NCBI GenBank assembly: GCA_022822745.1
Contig: JAJEAO010000072.1
Coordinates: forward strand, 1 to 61,649
Length of the DNA: 61,649 bases
DNA from: Acidobacteriota bacterium
GTDB taxonomy: Bacteria > Acidobacteriota > Vicinamibacteria > Marinacidobacterales > Marinacidobacteraceae
Reading direction: 5' to 3'
In this document: positions 23,983 through 32,833 of the stretch, one piece after another
How the letters are laid out: each line of letters starts with the position of its first letter
Numbering within the stretch: the first letter of the stretch is position 1
Made by a program: the position numbers and the translations under genes
The notes under the pieces: generated by a model
The model's database searches: none
The model's input: only the letters and a program-made list of their open reading frames with translations
What the model was told of the DNA's origin: nothing

Positions 23983-25830
23983 ATGCGCTCCGCCCTTTCC
24001 TCCACCGGTTCGCTGCTGTCGGGTTGGCGAGGGGTCCTGTTCGCGACCGCGACGATCGCGCTCATCGGCTCCGCACCTGAAGCCGGGGCCGCGGCCGGTC
24101 CCGACCCGAGGGATCCATCGGGCGGACGCCGGCCGCAGGCCATCGCGGTGGCGGCCTTCCCGGATGGCGGCGAGGCCGTGGTCGTGGGTCACCGGGCCGG
24201 CTCGGTGAGCGTCGTGCGCGCCGCGGACCGCGCCCTCCTCGGCGAGGCGGCGGTCGGCGGGAACATCACCTCGCTCGCCCCCCTGCCCATCGGGACCGAC
24301 GCGCGAGGGCGGCTCCTCGCCGTGGACCACGAGCGGGGTCAGCTCCTCGTCCTGCGGCTGGCTCCGCCCGCCGCTCTCGCTGTTCCGTTCCCGGCGGCGC
24401 AGCCCCGGCCGGTCGCCTGGGTCGAGCGGGCGCTGCCGACCTGCCCGGACCCGATGCGCGCCGTGGTCCAGGACGGCGTCGTGGCCGTCAGTTGCCTGTG
24501 GTCGAGGGAGACCCGCCGTTACGACTTCACCGCCGGCGCGGACGGAGCGCCGGAGTTCGTCGCCGGCTGGACCGCGGCGCTCCCGTTCGAGGGGCGCGAG
24601 CTGGTGTTCCTCGACGAGCGTCACCTCCTCGTCGCCGACGCGTTCGGGGGCGGGCTCGCCGTGCTCGATCTGGCCTCCGGGGCGACCCGGCAATCCCTCG
24701 AACTGACCGGGCACAATCTGCGCGGACTGGCCCTCGCCCCGGGCGGCGCCCAGGTAGCGGTCGTCCACCAGGAGCTGCATTCCGGGATGCACACCAGCTC
24801 CGACGACATCCGCTGGGGCGTGTTCCTGACGAACAGCGTTCTCCTCCTGCCGGTCGAGGACCTGGTCGCGGGAGACCCGAGGATGCACCGGCGGTCGGCC
24901 AGCTTCGACCTCGGAACCGTCTCCTCACCCTCCGGCGACCCCGCGGCCATCCTCGCCGCGGAGGACGGCCAGCTCGTCATCGCGCTTTCGGGCGTCGGTC
25001 GGCTCGCCTTCGGCACGACCGAAGCCCGGCAGGTGAGCCAGGTGCGCGTCGGCAGCGGGCCCTCGGCGCTCGCCCTCGGGTCGGGCGGCGAACTGTTCGT
25101 CGCGAACCGGTGGTCCGACTCGATTTCGCTCGTCTCGGTCGCCGATCGGGTCGAGGTCGCCCGGTTGCCTCTCGGTCCTCCGGTCCAGATGGCCGCAGAG
25201 GACCGGGGGGAGTTGCTGTTCCACGACGCCACGCTCTCGCTTCGCGGGTGGATGAGCTGCAACAGTTGCCACACCGACGGGCACACGAACCACCGCCTCT
25301 CCGACACGCTCGGAGACGGCGCCTACGGAGCCCCCAAGCGCGTGCTCTCGCTCCTCGGCGTCCGCGACACCGGCCCGTGGGCGTGGAACGGACGCATCCG
25401 CAAGCTGGAGGAGCAGGTCGTCAAGTCGGTCGAGACGACGCTGCGGGGCCGGGATCTGACCCCGCAGGAGGTCGCGGATCTGACCACCTACCTGCGGACA
25501 CTCGACCTCCCGACCCGCCGCGAGGTCGGATCGGAGGACGCCGGGCTCGTCGCCCGCGGTCGGGAGGCGTTTTCGACCTATACCTGCGAGCGGTGCCACG
25601 CCGAGCCCCTGTTCACGACGCCAGGGGTCCATGATGTGGGCCTGACCGACGAGCGGGGCAACACCCATTTCAACCCGCCGTCGCTGCGCGGTGTGCGGAC
25701 GCGGCGTCGTCTGCTGCACGACGGCTCGGCCGGCTCGCTCGAAGAGGTACTCCGGGTCCACCCGGGGCACGGGATCGTGGTTCCCGACGCCGATCTCCCG
25801 GCCCTCATCGCGTTCCTCCGCACGCTGTAA
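23983..25830 (+). CDS. Secreted beta-propeller protein with C-terminal diheme cytochrome domain
   Basis: 615 residues. A signal peptide (to about residue 38) leads into a YncE-like propeller (AVAAFPDGGEAVVVGHRAGSV, LFVANRWSDSISLVSV). This is followed from residue 400 by a cytochrome peroxidase/MauG-like diheme region with CNSCH (C426) and CERCH (C535). The stretches LSLRGWMSCNSCHTDGHTN, FNPPSLRGV and RRRLLHDGSAGSLEEVLR are typical of that group. Such fusions probably act as periplasmic oxidoreductases; the substrate is unknown. It has no Shine-Dalgarno and a -10-like TAGAAT 7 nt upstream. It is monocistronic and convergent with the ankyrin gene. Confidence 0.88.
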   Translation: MRSALSSTGSLLSGWRGVLFATATIALIGSAPEAGAAAGPDPRDPSGGRRPQAIAVAAFPDGGEAVVVGHRAGSVSVVRAADRALLGEAAVGGNITSLAPLPIGTDARGRLLAVDHERGQLLVLRLAPPAALAVPFPAAQPRPVAWVERALPTCPDPMRAVVQDGVVAVSCLWSRETRRYDFTAGADGAPEFVAGWTAALPFEGRELVFLDERHLLVADAFGGGLAVLDLASGATRQSLELTGHNLRGLALAPGGAQVAVVHQELHSGMHTSSDDIRWGVFLTNSVLLLPVEDLVAGDPRMHRRSASFDLGTVSSPSGDPAAILAAEDGQLVIALSGVGRLAFGTTEARQVSQVRVGSGPSALALGSGGELFVANRWSDSISLVSVADRVEVARLPLGPPVQMAAEDRGELLFHDATLSLRGWMSCNSCHTDGHTNHRLSDTLGDGAYGAPKRVLSLLGVRDTGPWAWNGRIRKLEEQVVKSVETTLRGRDLTPQEVADLTTYLRTLDLPTRREVGSEDAGLVARGREAFSTYTCERCHAEPLFTTPGVHDVGLTDERGNTHFNPPSLRGVRTRRRLLHDGSAGSLEEVLRVHPGHGIVVPDADLPALIAFLRTL

Positions 25831-25847
25831 CCCGGATTTCCCGGACC

Positions 25848-25871
25848 CCGACTCGCGCCCCGGGGCGTCGG
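25848..25871. terminator. Hairpin between convergent genes
   Basis: The palindrome cgccccggggcg is nested within ccgac / gtcgg arms, 18 nt after the propeller/diheme stop. It is a possible bidirectional terminator without a T-run. The rest of 25,831-25,989 shows no gene. Confidence 0.35.
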
Positions 25872-25989
25872 AGCCGACGTCGTCGGTCCGATGGAGTCCG
25901 GACCGCCGCCCCGCCGGCGGAGGCGAACGCCGGATCACCGGGGGCGGCTCACGGCCGGGACGCCGCCGCGTCCTCGGCGTGAACCCGGG

Positions 25990-27963
25990 TCAGCGCGGTC
26001 CCGACCTCCCGGAATCCGGCGACTCCTCCTGCTCCGCATCCGTCGTCGTCGGCGCCCACGGATCCCCTGCGCCCGCGCCGGGGCAGAAGTCCCCGGTATC
26101 GAGGAAGTGGGTGTGCAGACATTCGAGCGTGGAGCCGAGACCGGTCAGCAGCTCGACGGTCTCCGGGAAGGGAACGCGGGTGAAGAACCCGGCCCGGCCG
26201 CCCCGCGCCATGTCGGCGGTGGACTGACCGAGACGGGTGATCGCGGTGACATCCCCGCCCTGCGAGACGAGGTACTCGATGAGTTCGTTGTCGCCTCGTG
26301 ACGCGGCGTAGTGCATCGGGGTGTAGAGCCAGGAATCACGCTGGTTCACATCCGCTCCCAGCTCCTCGATCAGGTACTTCACGGCGGGGAGGAACTGATC
26401 CGGCCGGTTCCTTACGCTGAACGCGCCGAGCCCCAGATATCCGCCTCCGGCCGCAGCATGGATCGGCCATGCGTTCTCCGCTCCCTCCGGGATCCACGGC
26501 AGCGCGGAGTCCTCCTGCTGGCGGCCATCCTGCTGCCGCCGCTCCCGCATCCCGACCTCGGGCCAGCGGGTGGGCAGGTGCGGATCGGCGCCGTGGGCAA
26601 CGAGCAGCCTCATCGCCTCCAGATCCTGGGCGAAGGCGGCCCGCCAGAACGGGGTCGCGCCGGTGAGATCCACGCCCATCTTGGTCAGCCCGAATTCCCA
26701 GTACCAGAGGTGGGTGTTCAGGCGCTGGTTCGGATCGGCTCCGGCTTCGAGCAGCGCCTCGAGAACCTCCAGATGTCCGGAGTCCTGGAGATCCTGCGCG
26801 CGCGGCTGCGGATAGTTCGACTTGGGCGCCCACTGGGTCTGGAGGGTGGCGAACAGCGGCGTGGCGCCATCGGTCGAGGCGGCGCGATCCGGGTCGGCGC
26901 CCCACTCGATCAGGACGAGCGCCAGATCGAACTGACCGTTCAGCGTCGCCATCAGAAGCGGACTCGTGCCATCCGCGCTCACCTGATCCACATCGGCGCC
27001 GCCCTCGACCAGAGCCGTCGCGGCCTCGATGTGACCCTCGCGGGCGGCGTGCAGGAGCGCGGTCATCCCGCCGGTCCGGCCAACGAGGACTTCGCGGTAG
27101 GGCGGCCGCACCAGCTCGGGTCCGCCGGGATAGTCGGGCCCCACCCGACCGAGCGAGTGCGGGCTCACCTCACCCACATCGGGGCCGGAGCGGAGGAACT
27201 CGCGCTGCGCCCGGATGGCCGCCTGGACTTCGGGCGGGCCGGGATCGTTCGTCCATTCGGCGTTCGGGTCCACCCGGGGCCCGAAGGGACCGGGTGTCTG
27301 CCGAGGGGCTCCGATCGCTTCGCGGAAGCGGCGGTTCGCCTCCCGATCCCGCGCCAGCGCCGGCAGGACCTCGACGGCAGCGGTCGTGACGGCCGGATCG
27401 GCGCCAGCGGCGAGCAGCGCAGCGACCGCCGCGGCGCGATTCCCGCTCGCTGCGAAGATCAGCGGCGTCTGGCCGGCCGAGCCGGCCCGCGCGTCGGGAT
27501 CGGCTCCGTGCTCGAGGAGCGCGATCACCGCGGGGAAGCCGTCGGTCGCGGCGGCGGCGAGGTGGAGCGCGGTGACGCCGCTGTTCGTCGTCGCGGCGTT
27601 CGCGTCGGCGCCGGCTTCGAGCAGGCGACGGACGATCTCCCCGTGACCGGCCCGCGCCGCCAGGTGAAGCGGCGTGTAGCGACCGATCCGCGTGCCGGCG
27701 TGGACCAGCGCACCGGTCGCATCCGCTGCCAGCAGTTCGGCAACGACGCCCTCGTGCCCGCGCTGGGCGGACAGGTGGAGCGCGGTCAGGCCGTCGCCCC
27801 GCGCAACATCGCGGTCCACCCCGTCGCGCAGAAGGGCGCGGACGACTTCGACCTGTCCGGCCTCCGCCGCGGCGAGCAGTCCTCGATCCTCCGAGGCGCC
27901 CGAGGCCGGATGGACCGCCAGGAGGAGCGCGGCGGCTCCGGAGAACATCGCGAAGCGCCTCAT
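25990..27963 (-). CDS. Exported ankyrin-repeat protein
   Basis: 657 residues. A signal peptide (MRRFAMFSGAAALLLAVHPASG) is followed by about ten ankyrin repeats in two blocks (about residues 30-190 and 300-610), with units such as TPLHLAARAGHGEIVRRLLEA and TALLHAAREGHIEAATALVE. An aspartate/proline-rich linker separates the blocks. The tail has three cysteines and is acidic. Its ATG overlaps the DUF1552 stop (ATGA). Being exported makes it different from eukaryote-like effector ankyrins; with DUF1592 and DUF1552 proteins upstream it likely forms part of a periplasmic or surface complex. Confidence 0.9.
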   Translation of the reverse strand: MRRFAMFSGAAALLLAVHPASGASEDRGLLAAAEAGQVEVVRALLRDGVDRDVARGDGLTALHLSAQRGHEGVVAELLAADATGALVHAGTRIGRYTPLHLAARAGHGEIVRRLLEAGADANAATTNSGVTALHLAAAATDGFPAVIALLEHGADPDARAGSAGQTPLIFAASGNRAAAVAALLAAGADPAVTTAAVEVLPALARDREANRRFREAIGAPRQTPGPFGPRVDPNAEWTNDPGPPEVQAAIRAQREFLRSGPDVGEVSPHSLGRVGPDYPGGPELVRPPYREVLVGRTGGMTALLHAAREGHIEAATALVEGGADVDQVSADGTSPLLMATLNGQFDLALVLIEWGADPDRAASTDGATPLFATLQTQWAPKSNYPQPRAQDLQDSGHLEVLEALLEAGADPNQRLNTHLWYWEFGLTKMGVDLTGATPFWRAAFAQDLEAMRLLVAHGADPHLPTRWPEVGMRERRQQDGRQQEDSALPWIPEGAENAWPIHAAAGGGYLGLGAFSVRNRPDQFLPAVKYLIEELGADVNQRDSWLYTPMHYAASRGDNELIEYLVSQGGDVTAITRLGQSTADMARGGRAGFFTRVPFPETVELLTGLGSTLECLHTHFLDTGDFCPGAGAGDPWAPTTTDAEQEESPDSGRSGPR

Positions 27964-29402
27964 GACGAAACACTCCCGCCGACCGTCGGAATCGCCTCGA
28001 CCGGGACATCGAGCGGGAACTCCCCGTCGGAGTCGCCGAAGGTGGCCATCTCCGGATGGCCGATCTTCTGCATCAGGCTGAGGAAGGCGTTCGCCATCGG
28101 AGTCCCCGCCGGCGCCCGCAGATGGAGACCGCCGGGGAGGGCTCCGTTCGCCCGGCCCAGCAGGAGAAGCGGCGCCCTCCGGTGGTTGTGGAGGTTCCCG
28201 TCCGCCATCGCCGAGCCCCAGACGATCGCCGTCCTGTCGAGGAGCGAGACCTCCCCATCCATCGTGTCGCGCATCTTCTCGAGGAAGTAGGCGAGCTGGC
28301 CCAGCCGGTACCGGTTGATCCGGTTGAAGTCCATGATGTCCTCGGGCACGTTGCCATGGTGGGAGGCCCCGTGGACGGACTTCGTGGTCCCGCTGTCGGG
28401 GAAGGTGCGGTTCGACTGATCGAACCCCGTCTTGAAGGTGATGACGCGGGTGAGGTCCGTCTGAAGCGCGAGCAACTGCAGGTCGAACATCAACTGCATG
28501 TGCTCCTCGAAGGACTCCGGAACCCCCGGGGGAGCCTCCGGCATCGCCCGCTCCGACCCGTTCGCGTTGCGCGCCTCGACGAGCTCGATCCTCCGCTCGA
28601 TCTCCCGGATGTGCTCGATGTACTCGTCGAGCGCCACCCGGTCCGCCGGGCCGAGCGTCCTCCGGAGCCGGGCGACCTCGGTCGCGATCCAGTCGATCAT
28701 GCTGCGGTCGGTGCGGCGCCGCGCCGCCCGGTCGGCGGGGGTGTCCCCGGCCCCGAAGAGCCGCTCGAACACGACCCGCGGCTCGCGGATCGCCGGGAGC
28801 GGCTGGCTGGGCGAGGCCCACGCGAGCGAAGTCGTGTAGGCGCAGTGGTAGTTGTAGGCGCAGCCTCCACCGCGATCAATACCCTCGATGCAGAGTTCGA
28901 GCGAGGGGAGCACCGTCTCCCGGCCGTAACGCTGGGCGTGGATCTGGTCGAGCGAGGTGCCGATGAAGATGTCGGAGCCCTGCGTCTGCCTCGGGTGGGA
29001 CTGGGTCAGGAACACCGCCGTCGTGCGATCGTGGTCGCCGCCGATCTCCTCGGCCCGGAACGCCTCCGCCGAGCGGCAGTCCGTGTTGCTCACGATCGTC
29101 ATGAACTCGCGGAACGGCTCCAGCGGCTTGAGCTGGCTCTCGGGGACGAGCTCGAAACCGCGCCCGACGGTCGCCGGCGCGAAGAGGTGGCGGCTATCGC
29201 CCCAGTCGCTCGAGCCGGCCACCCCCATGGACTCCTCGATACACACGAGCCGCGTGAACTCTTCGGACTCTCCCGTCTTCCGCGGGGCAGCCCAGAGCCG
29301 TCCGGCGGGAGTCATCGCATCGAGCAGAGGCAGTGCCACGCTGGCGCCGGCGCCACGCAGGAAAGTGCGGCGCGAAAGGTGCGCCCCGGTGAGAATGTTC
29401 AT
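27960..29402 (-). CDS. DUF1552 protein with Tat signal
   Basis: 480 residues. The N-terminus has a twin-arginine signal (SRRTFLRGAGASVALPLL), so it is exported folded, often a sign of cofactor binding. The body matches DUF1552 (relatives of DUF1501/sulfatase-fold proteins), with RLVCIEESMGVAG, VFLTQSHPRQTQGSDIF, SLELCIEGIDRGGGCAYNYH, VHGASHHGN and WGSAMADGNLHNHRRAPLLLLG. It lies 16 nt after the DUF1592 gene, with GAGGAG upstream, and overlaps the ankyrin gene. The biochemical role of the family is unproven. Confidence 0.92.
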   Translation of the reverse strand: MNILTGAHLSRRTFLRGAGASVALPLLDAMTPAGRLWAAPRKTGESEEFTRLVCIEESMGVAGSSDWGDSRHLFAPATVGRGFELVPESQLKPLEPFREFMTIVSNTDCRSAEAFRAEEIGGDHDRTTAVFLTQSHPRQTQGSDIFIGTSLDQIHAQRYGRETVLPSLELCIEGIDRGGGCAYNYHCAYTTSLAWASPSQPLPAIREPRVVFERLFGAGDTPADRAARRRTDRSMIDWIATEVARLRRTLGPADRVALDEYIEHIREIERRIELVEARNANGSERAMPEAPPGVPESFEEHMQLMFDLQLLALQTDLTRVITFKTGFDQSNRTFPDSGTTKSVHGASHHGNVPEDIMDFNRINRYRLGQLAYFLEKMRDTMDGEVSLLDRTAIVWGSAMADGNLHNHRRAPLLLLGRANGALPGGLHLRAPAGTPMANAFLSLMQKIGHPEMATFGDSDGEFPLDVPVEAIPTVGGSVSS

Positions 29403-29418
29403 GAGCCCGCTCCGCTCC

Positions 29419-31848
29419 TCATCGAATCATCGGATCTTCGGATTCTGTCGTTTCGTCCGCGACCGGCATGGGACGCGCCATCCGGAACGCGTCGCTGTTC
29501 ACGACCCCGAGGATGAACGAGGACATTCGGTAGTCCTCGGCCTCCGCCTCGCGCGCGATGGCCCGGACCGCAGGTCCATCGAAGTACTCGGTCCGGCGCC
29601 CGATCGCGTACGCCAGCAGGTGCTCCGTGAAGTTCCGGACCAGGGGGATCGGCCTCTTCATCAGGATGGCCACCAGTTCGGCGGGCTGACTCAGATCGGT
29701 GCCGTCGTAGAAGGTACCCCGCGTGTCGAGCGGGACGCCGTTCTCGCGAACCCGCACCCGGCCGGTCACGTCGTAGTTGTCGAGCGCAAGCCCGATCGGG
29801 TCCATGAACCGGTGGCACGAACGGCACGCCGGGTTGGCCCGATGCATCTCGAGGCGTTCGCGCGTGGTGAGCAGCCTTCCCTCACTCGCCAGGGCGGTGT
29901 CGTCGAAGGCCGGGGTATTGGGTGGCGGGGGCGGAGGCGGCGAGCCCAGAAGGACTTCCATGACCCACTTCCCGCGCAGAACCGGCGACGTGCGCGCCGA
30001 CATCGAGGTGAGAAGCAGCACGCTGCCGTGCCCCAGTACGCCGCGGCGGCTGTCGTCCGGATAGCTCACCCGCCGGAACTCCGGCCCCGAGACCCCGGGG
30101 ATCCCGTAGTGCGCCGCGAGGCGCTCGTTCAGGAAGGTGGAGTCCGCGGTGAAGAGTTCGAGGAGGCTTCCGTCCTCGCGCACCAGGTCGTCGAACAGGA
30201 GCTGCGTCTCCCGCACCAGATCCTCGCGGAGCTGGCCGGTGAAGTCCGGATAGAGATAGGGCTCGGGCTGGTTGTCCTCGGCGTCCTGGAGCCTGAGCCA
30301 CTGCGAGGCGAAGCGGGTGGCGAGCGCCTCGGCGCGCGGGTCCGCCAGCATCCGCCGCACCTGGGATTCGAGGACTTCCGCATCCGAGAGCCGTCCGTCG
30401 GCGGCCGCCGCCAGCAGTTCGTCGTCCGGCCCCTGCGCCCAGAGGAAGAACGAGAGCCGCGACGCCAGATCCACATCGCTGATCCGGTAGCTCGCTCCCG
30501 GGAGAACCTCCGCCGGGGCCCGTTCCAGGCGGAAGATGAAGGACGGGCTGGCGAGGATCGCCTGGAGCGCCGTCCTGACGCCGATCTCGAAGCCGTCCTC
30601 GCGGGCGGCGCGATCGTAGAACTCCATCGGCCCGGCGAGATCGCCGTCGGTGACCGGGCGCCGGTACGCCTCGCGCGCGAGCCGCTTCACGATGGACTCG
30701 GCGCAGCCCCGGGCCTCCGCCTCGCCATCGCGCTCCGGATGGCAGTGGAAGATCCTGAGGCGGCTGGCCGTCTCGGAGACCCCCTCGCGGCGATGCGGTC
30801 CGGTGATGATCAGTTCGCTCAGGTGCGGAAGCGCCGTGATCCCGTAGTTCGCCCAGGTCTGGGAGTCCTCGCCTCCGACGAACGACCACCCCGGCGTCTG
30901 GAGGCGGTCCTCGTAGGGCCCCTCGATCGTGCGCACGAAAGCAGCCGCGACCTGCCGCTGGCCGGCGCGGACGAAGATCGGCTCGGTGTGGATGGGCACG
31001 GTCGAGCGACCCCCGTGCTCGAGGCCGAGGAGCGCGACGCCCTCCCCATCGATCGAGATGTCCACATCCTGGAAGCCCGTTCCCCGGCCGAAGAGCGTCT
31101 GGATCTCGATCACGTACTCCCCGTCCACCGGGAAGTCGTGGGTGACGACCATCCCGCCCCGGGTGCCGTAGGGCGTGCCCTCGATGTGATCCCAGGCGTG
31201 CTGCGAGACCGCGATCGGGTTCGAGTACCGACCGGTCCGGGACAGAGCGTCGGGATCTCCGACCGCGATCCGGCTGACCTCGGTCGCTGCCCGCAGATAG
31301 GCCTCGATGAGCGTCGTCGAAAGACCCTGCGCGTCGGACATGTTGTCGAAGGAGCCGAGGTAGGTATCGGCGGGCAGCCAGCGGCCGGCTTCGATCTCGA
31401 GATCGAGGAGCTCGCGGATCACGCGTTCGTACTCGGCGCGGTTCAGCCGCTGGAACCGCCGCGAACCGGGGAACCGGTCGCGGGCGGCCTCGCGGTCCAC
31501 CACGGTCTCGAGCTCGCGGACGAGGGCCAAAAGCGTGTCGGGAGGCGGACGCCGCATGCCGGGGGGCGGCATCATCCCGGCCCGCAGCTTCCGGATCATC
31601 TTCTCGGCGACCTCGGCGCGCTCGTGCGCCGCTTCCACGGCGAAACCGTCCAGCGAGAGATTCCCGGTCTCGAGACGATCGTTGTGGCAGACGACGCAGT
31701 AGCGCTGGACGACGCCGGTGAGTTCGGCCGACCGGGCCGGCGTCGCCGTGACCGGGCGCGACGCTGGCGGAGCGGCGCCCTCGCCAGCCGTCTGCCCGAA
31801 CAGGGCGAGCCACGCGCCCAGAGCCGCGCCCACACTCGTAGCCCTCAT
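29419..31848 (-). CDS. DUF1587/1592/1588/1585 protein with cytochrome c motifs
   Basis: 809 residues with a signal peptide (to about residue 22). A heme-binding CVVCH (C51) in a PSD1-like segment (RYCVVCHNDRLETGNLSLDG) is followed by DUF1587 (RAEYERVIRELLDLEI), a carbohydrate-binding-like beta region near 250-330, and DUF1592 (SRLSFFLWAQGPDDELL). DUF1588 has a second heme-like site CRSCH (C675, CRSCHRFMDPIGLALDNYD), and DUF1585 ends the protein. This architecture is abundant in Planctomycetes and Acidobacteriota and presumably forms a periplasmic redox protein. It is the first gene of the trio. Confidence 0.92.
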   Translation of the reverse strand: MRATSVGAALGAWLALFGQTAGEGAAPPASRPVTATPARSAELTGVVQRYCVVCHNDRLETGNLSLDGFAVEAAHERAEVAEKMIRKLRAGMMPPPGMRRPPPDTLLALVRELETVVDREAARDRFPGSRRFQRLNRAEYERVIRELLDLEIEAGRWLPADTYLGSFDNMSDAQGLSTTLIEAYLRAATEVSRIAVGDPDALSRTGRYSNPIAVSQHAWDHIEGTPYGTRGGMVVTHDFPVDGEYVIEIQTLFGRGTGFQDVDISIDGEGVALLGLEHGGRSTVPIHTEPIFVRAGQRQVAAAFVRTIEGPYEDRLQTPGWSFVGGEDSQTWANYGITALPHLSELIITGPHRREGVSETASRLRIFHCHPERDGEAEARGCAESIVKRLAREAYRRPVTDGDLAGPMEFYDRAAREDGFEIGVRTALQAILASPSFIFRLERAPAEVLPGASYRISDVDLASRLSFFLWAQGPDDELLAAAADGRLSDAEVLESQVRRMLADPRAEALATRFASQWLRLQDAEDNQPEPYLYPDFTGQLREDLVRETQLLFDDLVREDGSLLELFTADSTFLNERLAAHYGIPGVSGPEFRRVSYPDDSRRGVLGHGSVLLLTSMSARTSPVLRGKWVMEVLLGSPPPPPPPNTPAFDDTALASEGRLLTTRERLEMHRANPACRSCHRFMDPIGLALDNYDVTGRVRVRENGVPLDTRGTFYDGTDLSQPAELVAILMKRPIPLVRNFTEHLLAYAIGRRTEYFDGPAVRAIAREAEAEDYRMSSFILGVVNSDAFRMARPMPVADETTESEDPMIR

Positions 31849-32223
31849 ACGCCCATCCCCAGGGACCGACGGGCGGAAATCGGGTGCGACAGCAGAGTGG
31901 AAGCCTCGGAGTTCAGCGGGGACGAAGACTCGGCGTGACTCCGATCCGGACCGTCACGCCACCGCCAAAGATACCAAGCGCCACTCGCAGCCCCGCCGCC
32001 GAACGGCCCATCGGCGCCCGTCGTCGTCGGGTTCCGTCCCGGCGGGTGCCGGAGACTCACCCGGCGCCAGCAGCCGATGAGGCTCGACCCGCAGCGTAAG
32101 TCGTTGTCTCTTTTCAGGGAAGGGACCGAGCAGGAGAGTCCCCCCACGCCGCTCGCCGCGATGGGGTCCGCGATCGGTCAGGGAGGCGCGAACCCCTGGG
32201 ACGAAGCAGGGCGAGCGCCGGGG
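31849..32223. other. Intergenic region upstream of the DUF1592 operon
   Basis: 375 bp without a supported gene. On the minus strand TATCTT (about 31972-31967) is the best -10-like sequence for the DUF1592 operon and would leave a leader of about 115 nt. Several GC-rich hairpins are possible near 32000-32070. I found no recognisable riboswitch consensus. Confidence 0.4.
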
Positions 32224-32727
32224 TCAGCTCTCTCCGCCGGCCTCTGCGCCGGCGGCGAACTCCTCGGCCGCCTGGCGGGCGCGATCCTCGAGTTCCTCGT
32301 GGGAGAGAGTCTCCTTGTGGGTCGCGATGGACCAGCGGTGGCCGAAGGGGTCGCTTATCGTCGAGTGGCGGTCTCCCCAGAACTGGTCCGTGGGCGGCTG
32401 GATCTCGGTCGCACCGTGCTCGAGGGCGCGCGCGTGGGTCGCGTCCACGTCGGGCATGTAGAGGTGGATCGAAGTGGCCGTGCCCCCGAGGCTCTTCGGC
32501 GAGACGAATCCGGGCATCCCCGGGAACTCCTGGGACAGGTACACCTGGGCGTCGCCGATGCGGATCTCGGCGTGCATGACGAGGTCGTCGGGTCCGTCCA
32601 TGACCGACTCGACCTCGGCGCCGAAGACGGCCTGGTACCAGTCGAGCGCCTTCCGGCCCTCGTGGACCACGAGGTAGGGGGTCACGCCGTGGGCGCGGGG
32701 AGGGATGTAGTGGGCAGCCTTGGCCAC
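32224..32727 (-). CDS. VOC family protein, PhnB/glyoxalase-like
   Basis: 167 residues. One vicinal-oxygen-chelate module pair: TPYLVVHEGRKALDWYQAVFGA, then HAEIRIGDAQVYLSQEFP, and the PhnB-like signature WGDRHSTISDPFGHRWSIATH. Such proteins bind a metal and small ligands; many are resistance or lyase proteins with no assigned substrate. The start is GTG with AGGAG 9 nt upstream. The tail is helical and glutamate rich. It stands alone between the DUF1592 promoter region and the porin-like gene. Confidence 0.88.
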   Translation of the reverse strand: MAKAAHYIPPRAHGVTPYLVVHEGRKALDWYQAVFGAEVESVMDGPDDLVMHAEIRIGDAQVYLSQEFPGMPGFVSPKSLGGTATSIHLYMPDVDATHARALEHGATEIQPPTDQFWGDRHSTISDPFGHRWSIATHKETLSHEELEDRARQAAEEFAAGAEAGGES

Positions 32728-32833
32728 GATGAAGGACTCCTTGGTCGCCAGCCTGCTGGCCGGCCTGGTTTCGTTTCCGATGGGGCCCCGGAGAACCGGG
32801 ACGAACCCCGATCAGAACGCCGGCCGGCGGGCT

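Noticed and set aside
28957-31938. Plus-strand open frame of about 990 codons
   Set aside because: It is antisense to the DUF1592 and DUF1552 genes and has composition typical of a shadow frame, with no motif.
32046-32061. B12-box-like string GTGCCGGAGACTCACC upstream of the DUF1592 operon
   Set aside because: Only the GGAGAC core matches. The other conserved cobalamin riboswitch elements are missing, and the plus orientation would lead away from the operon.
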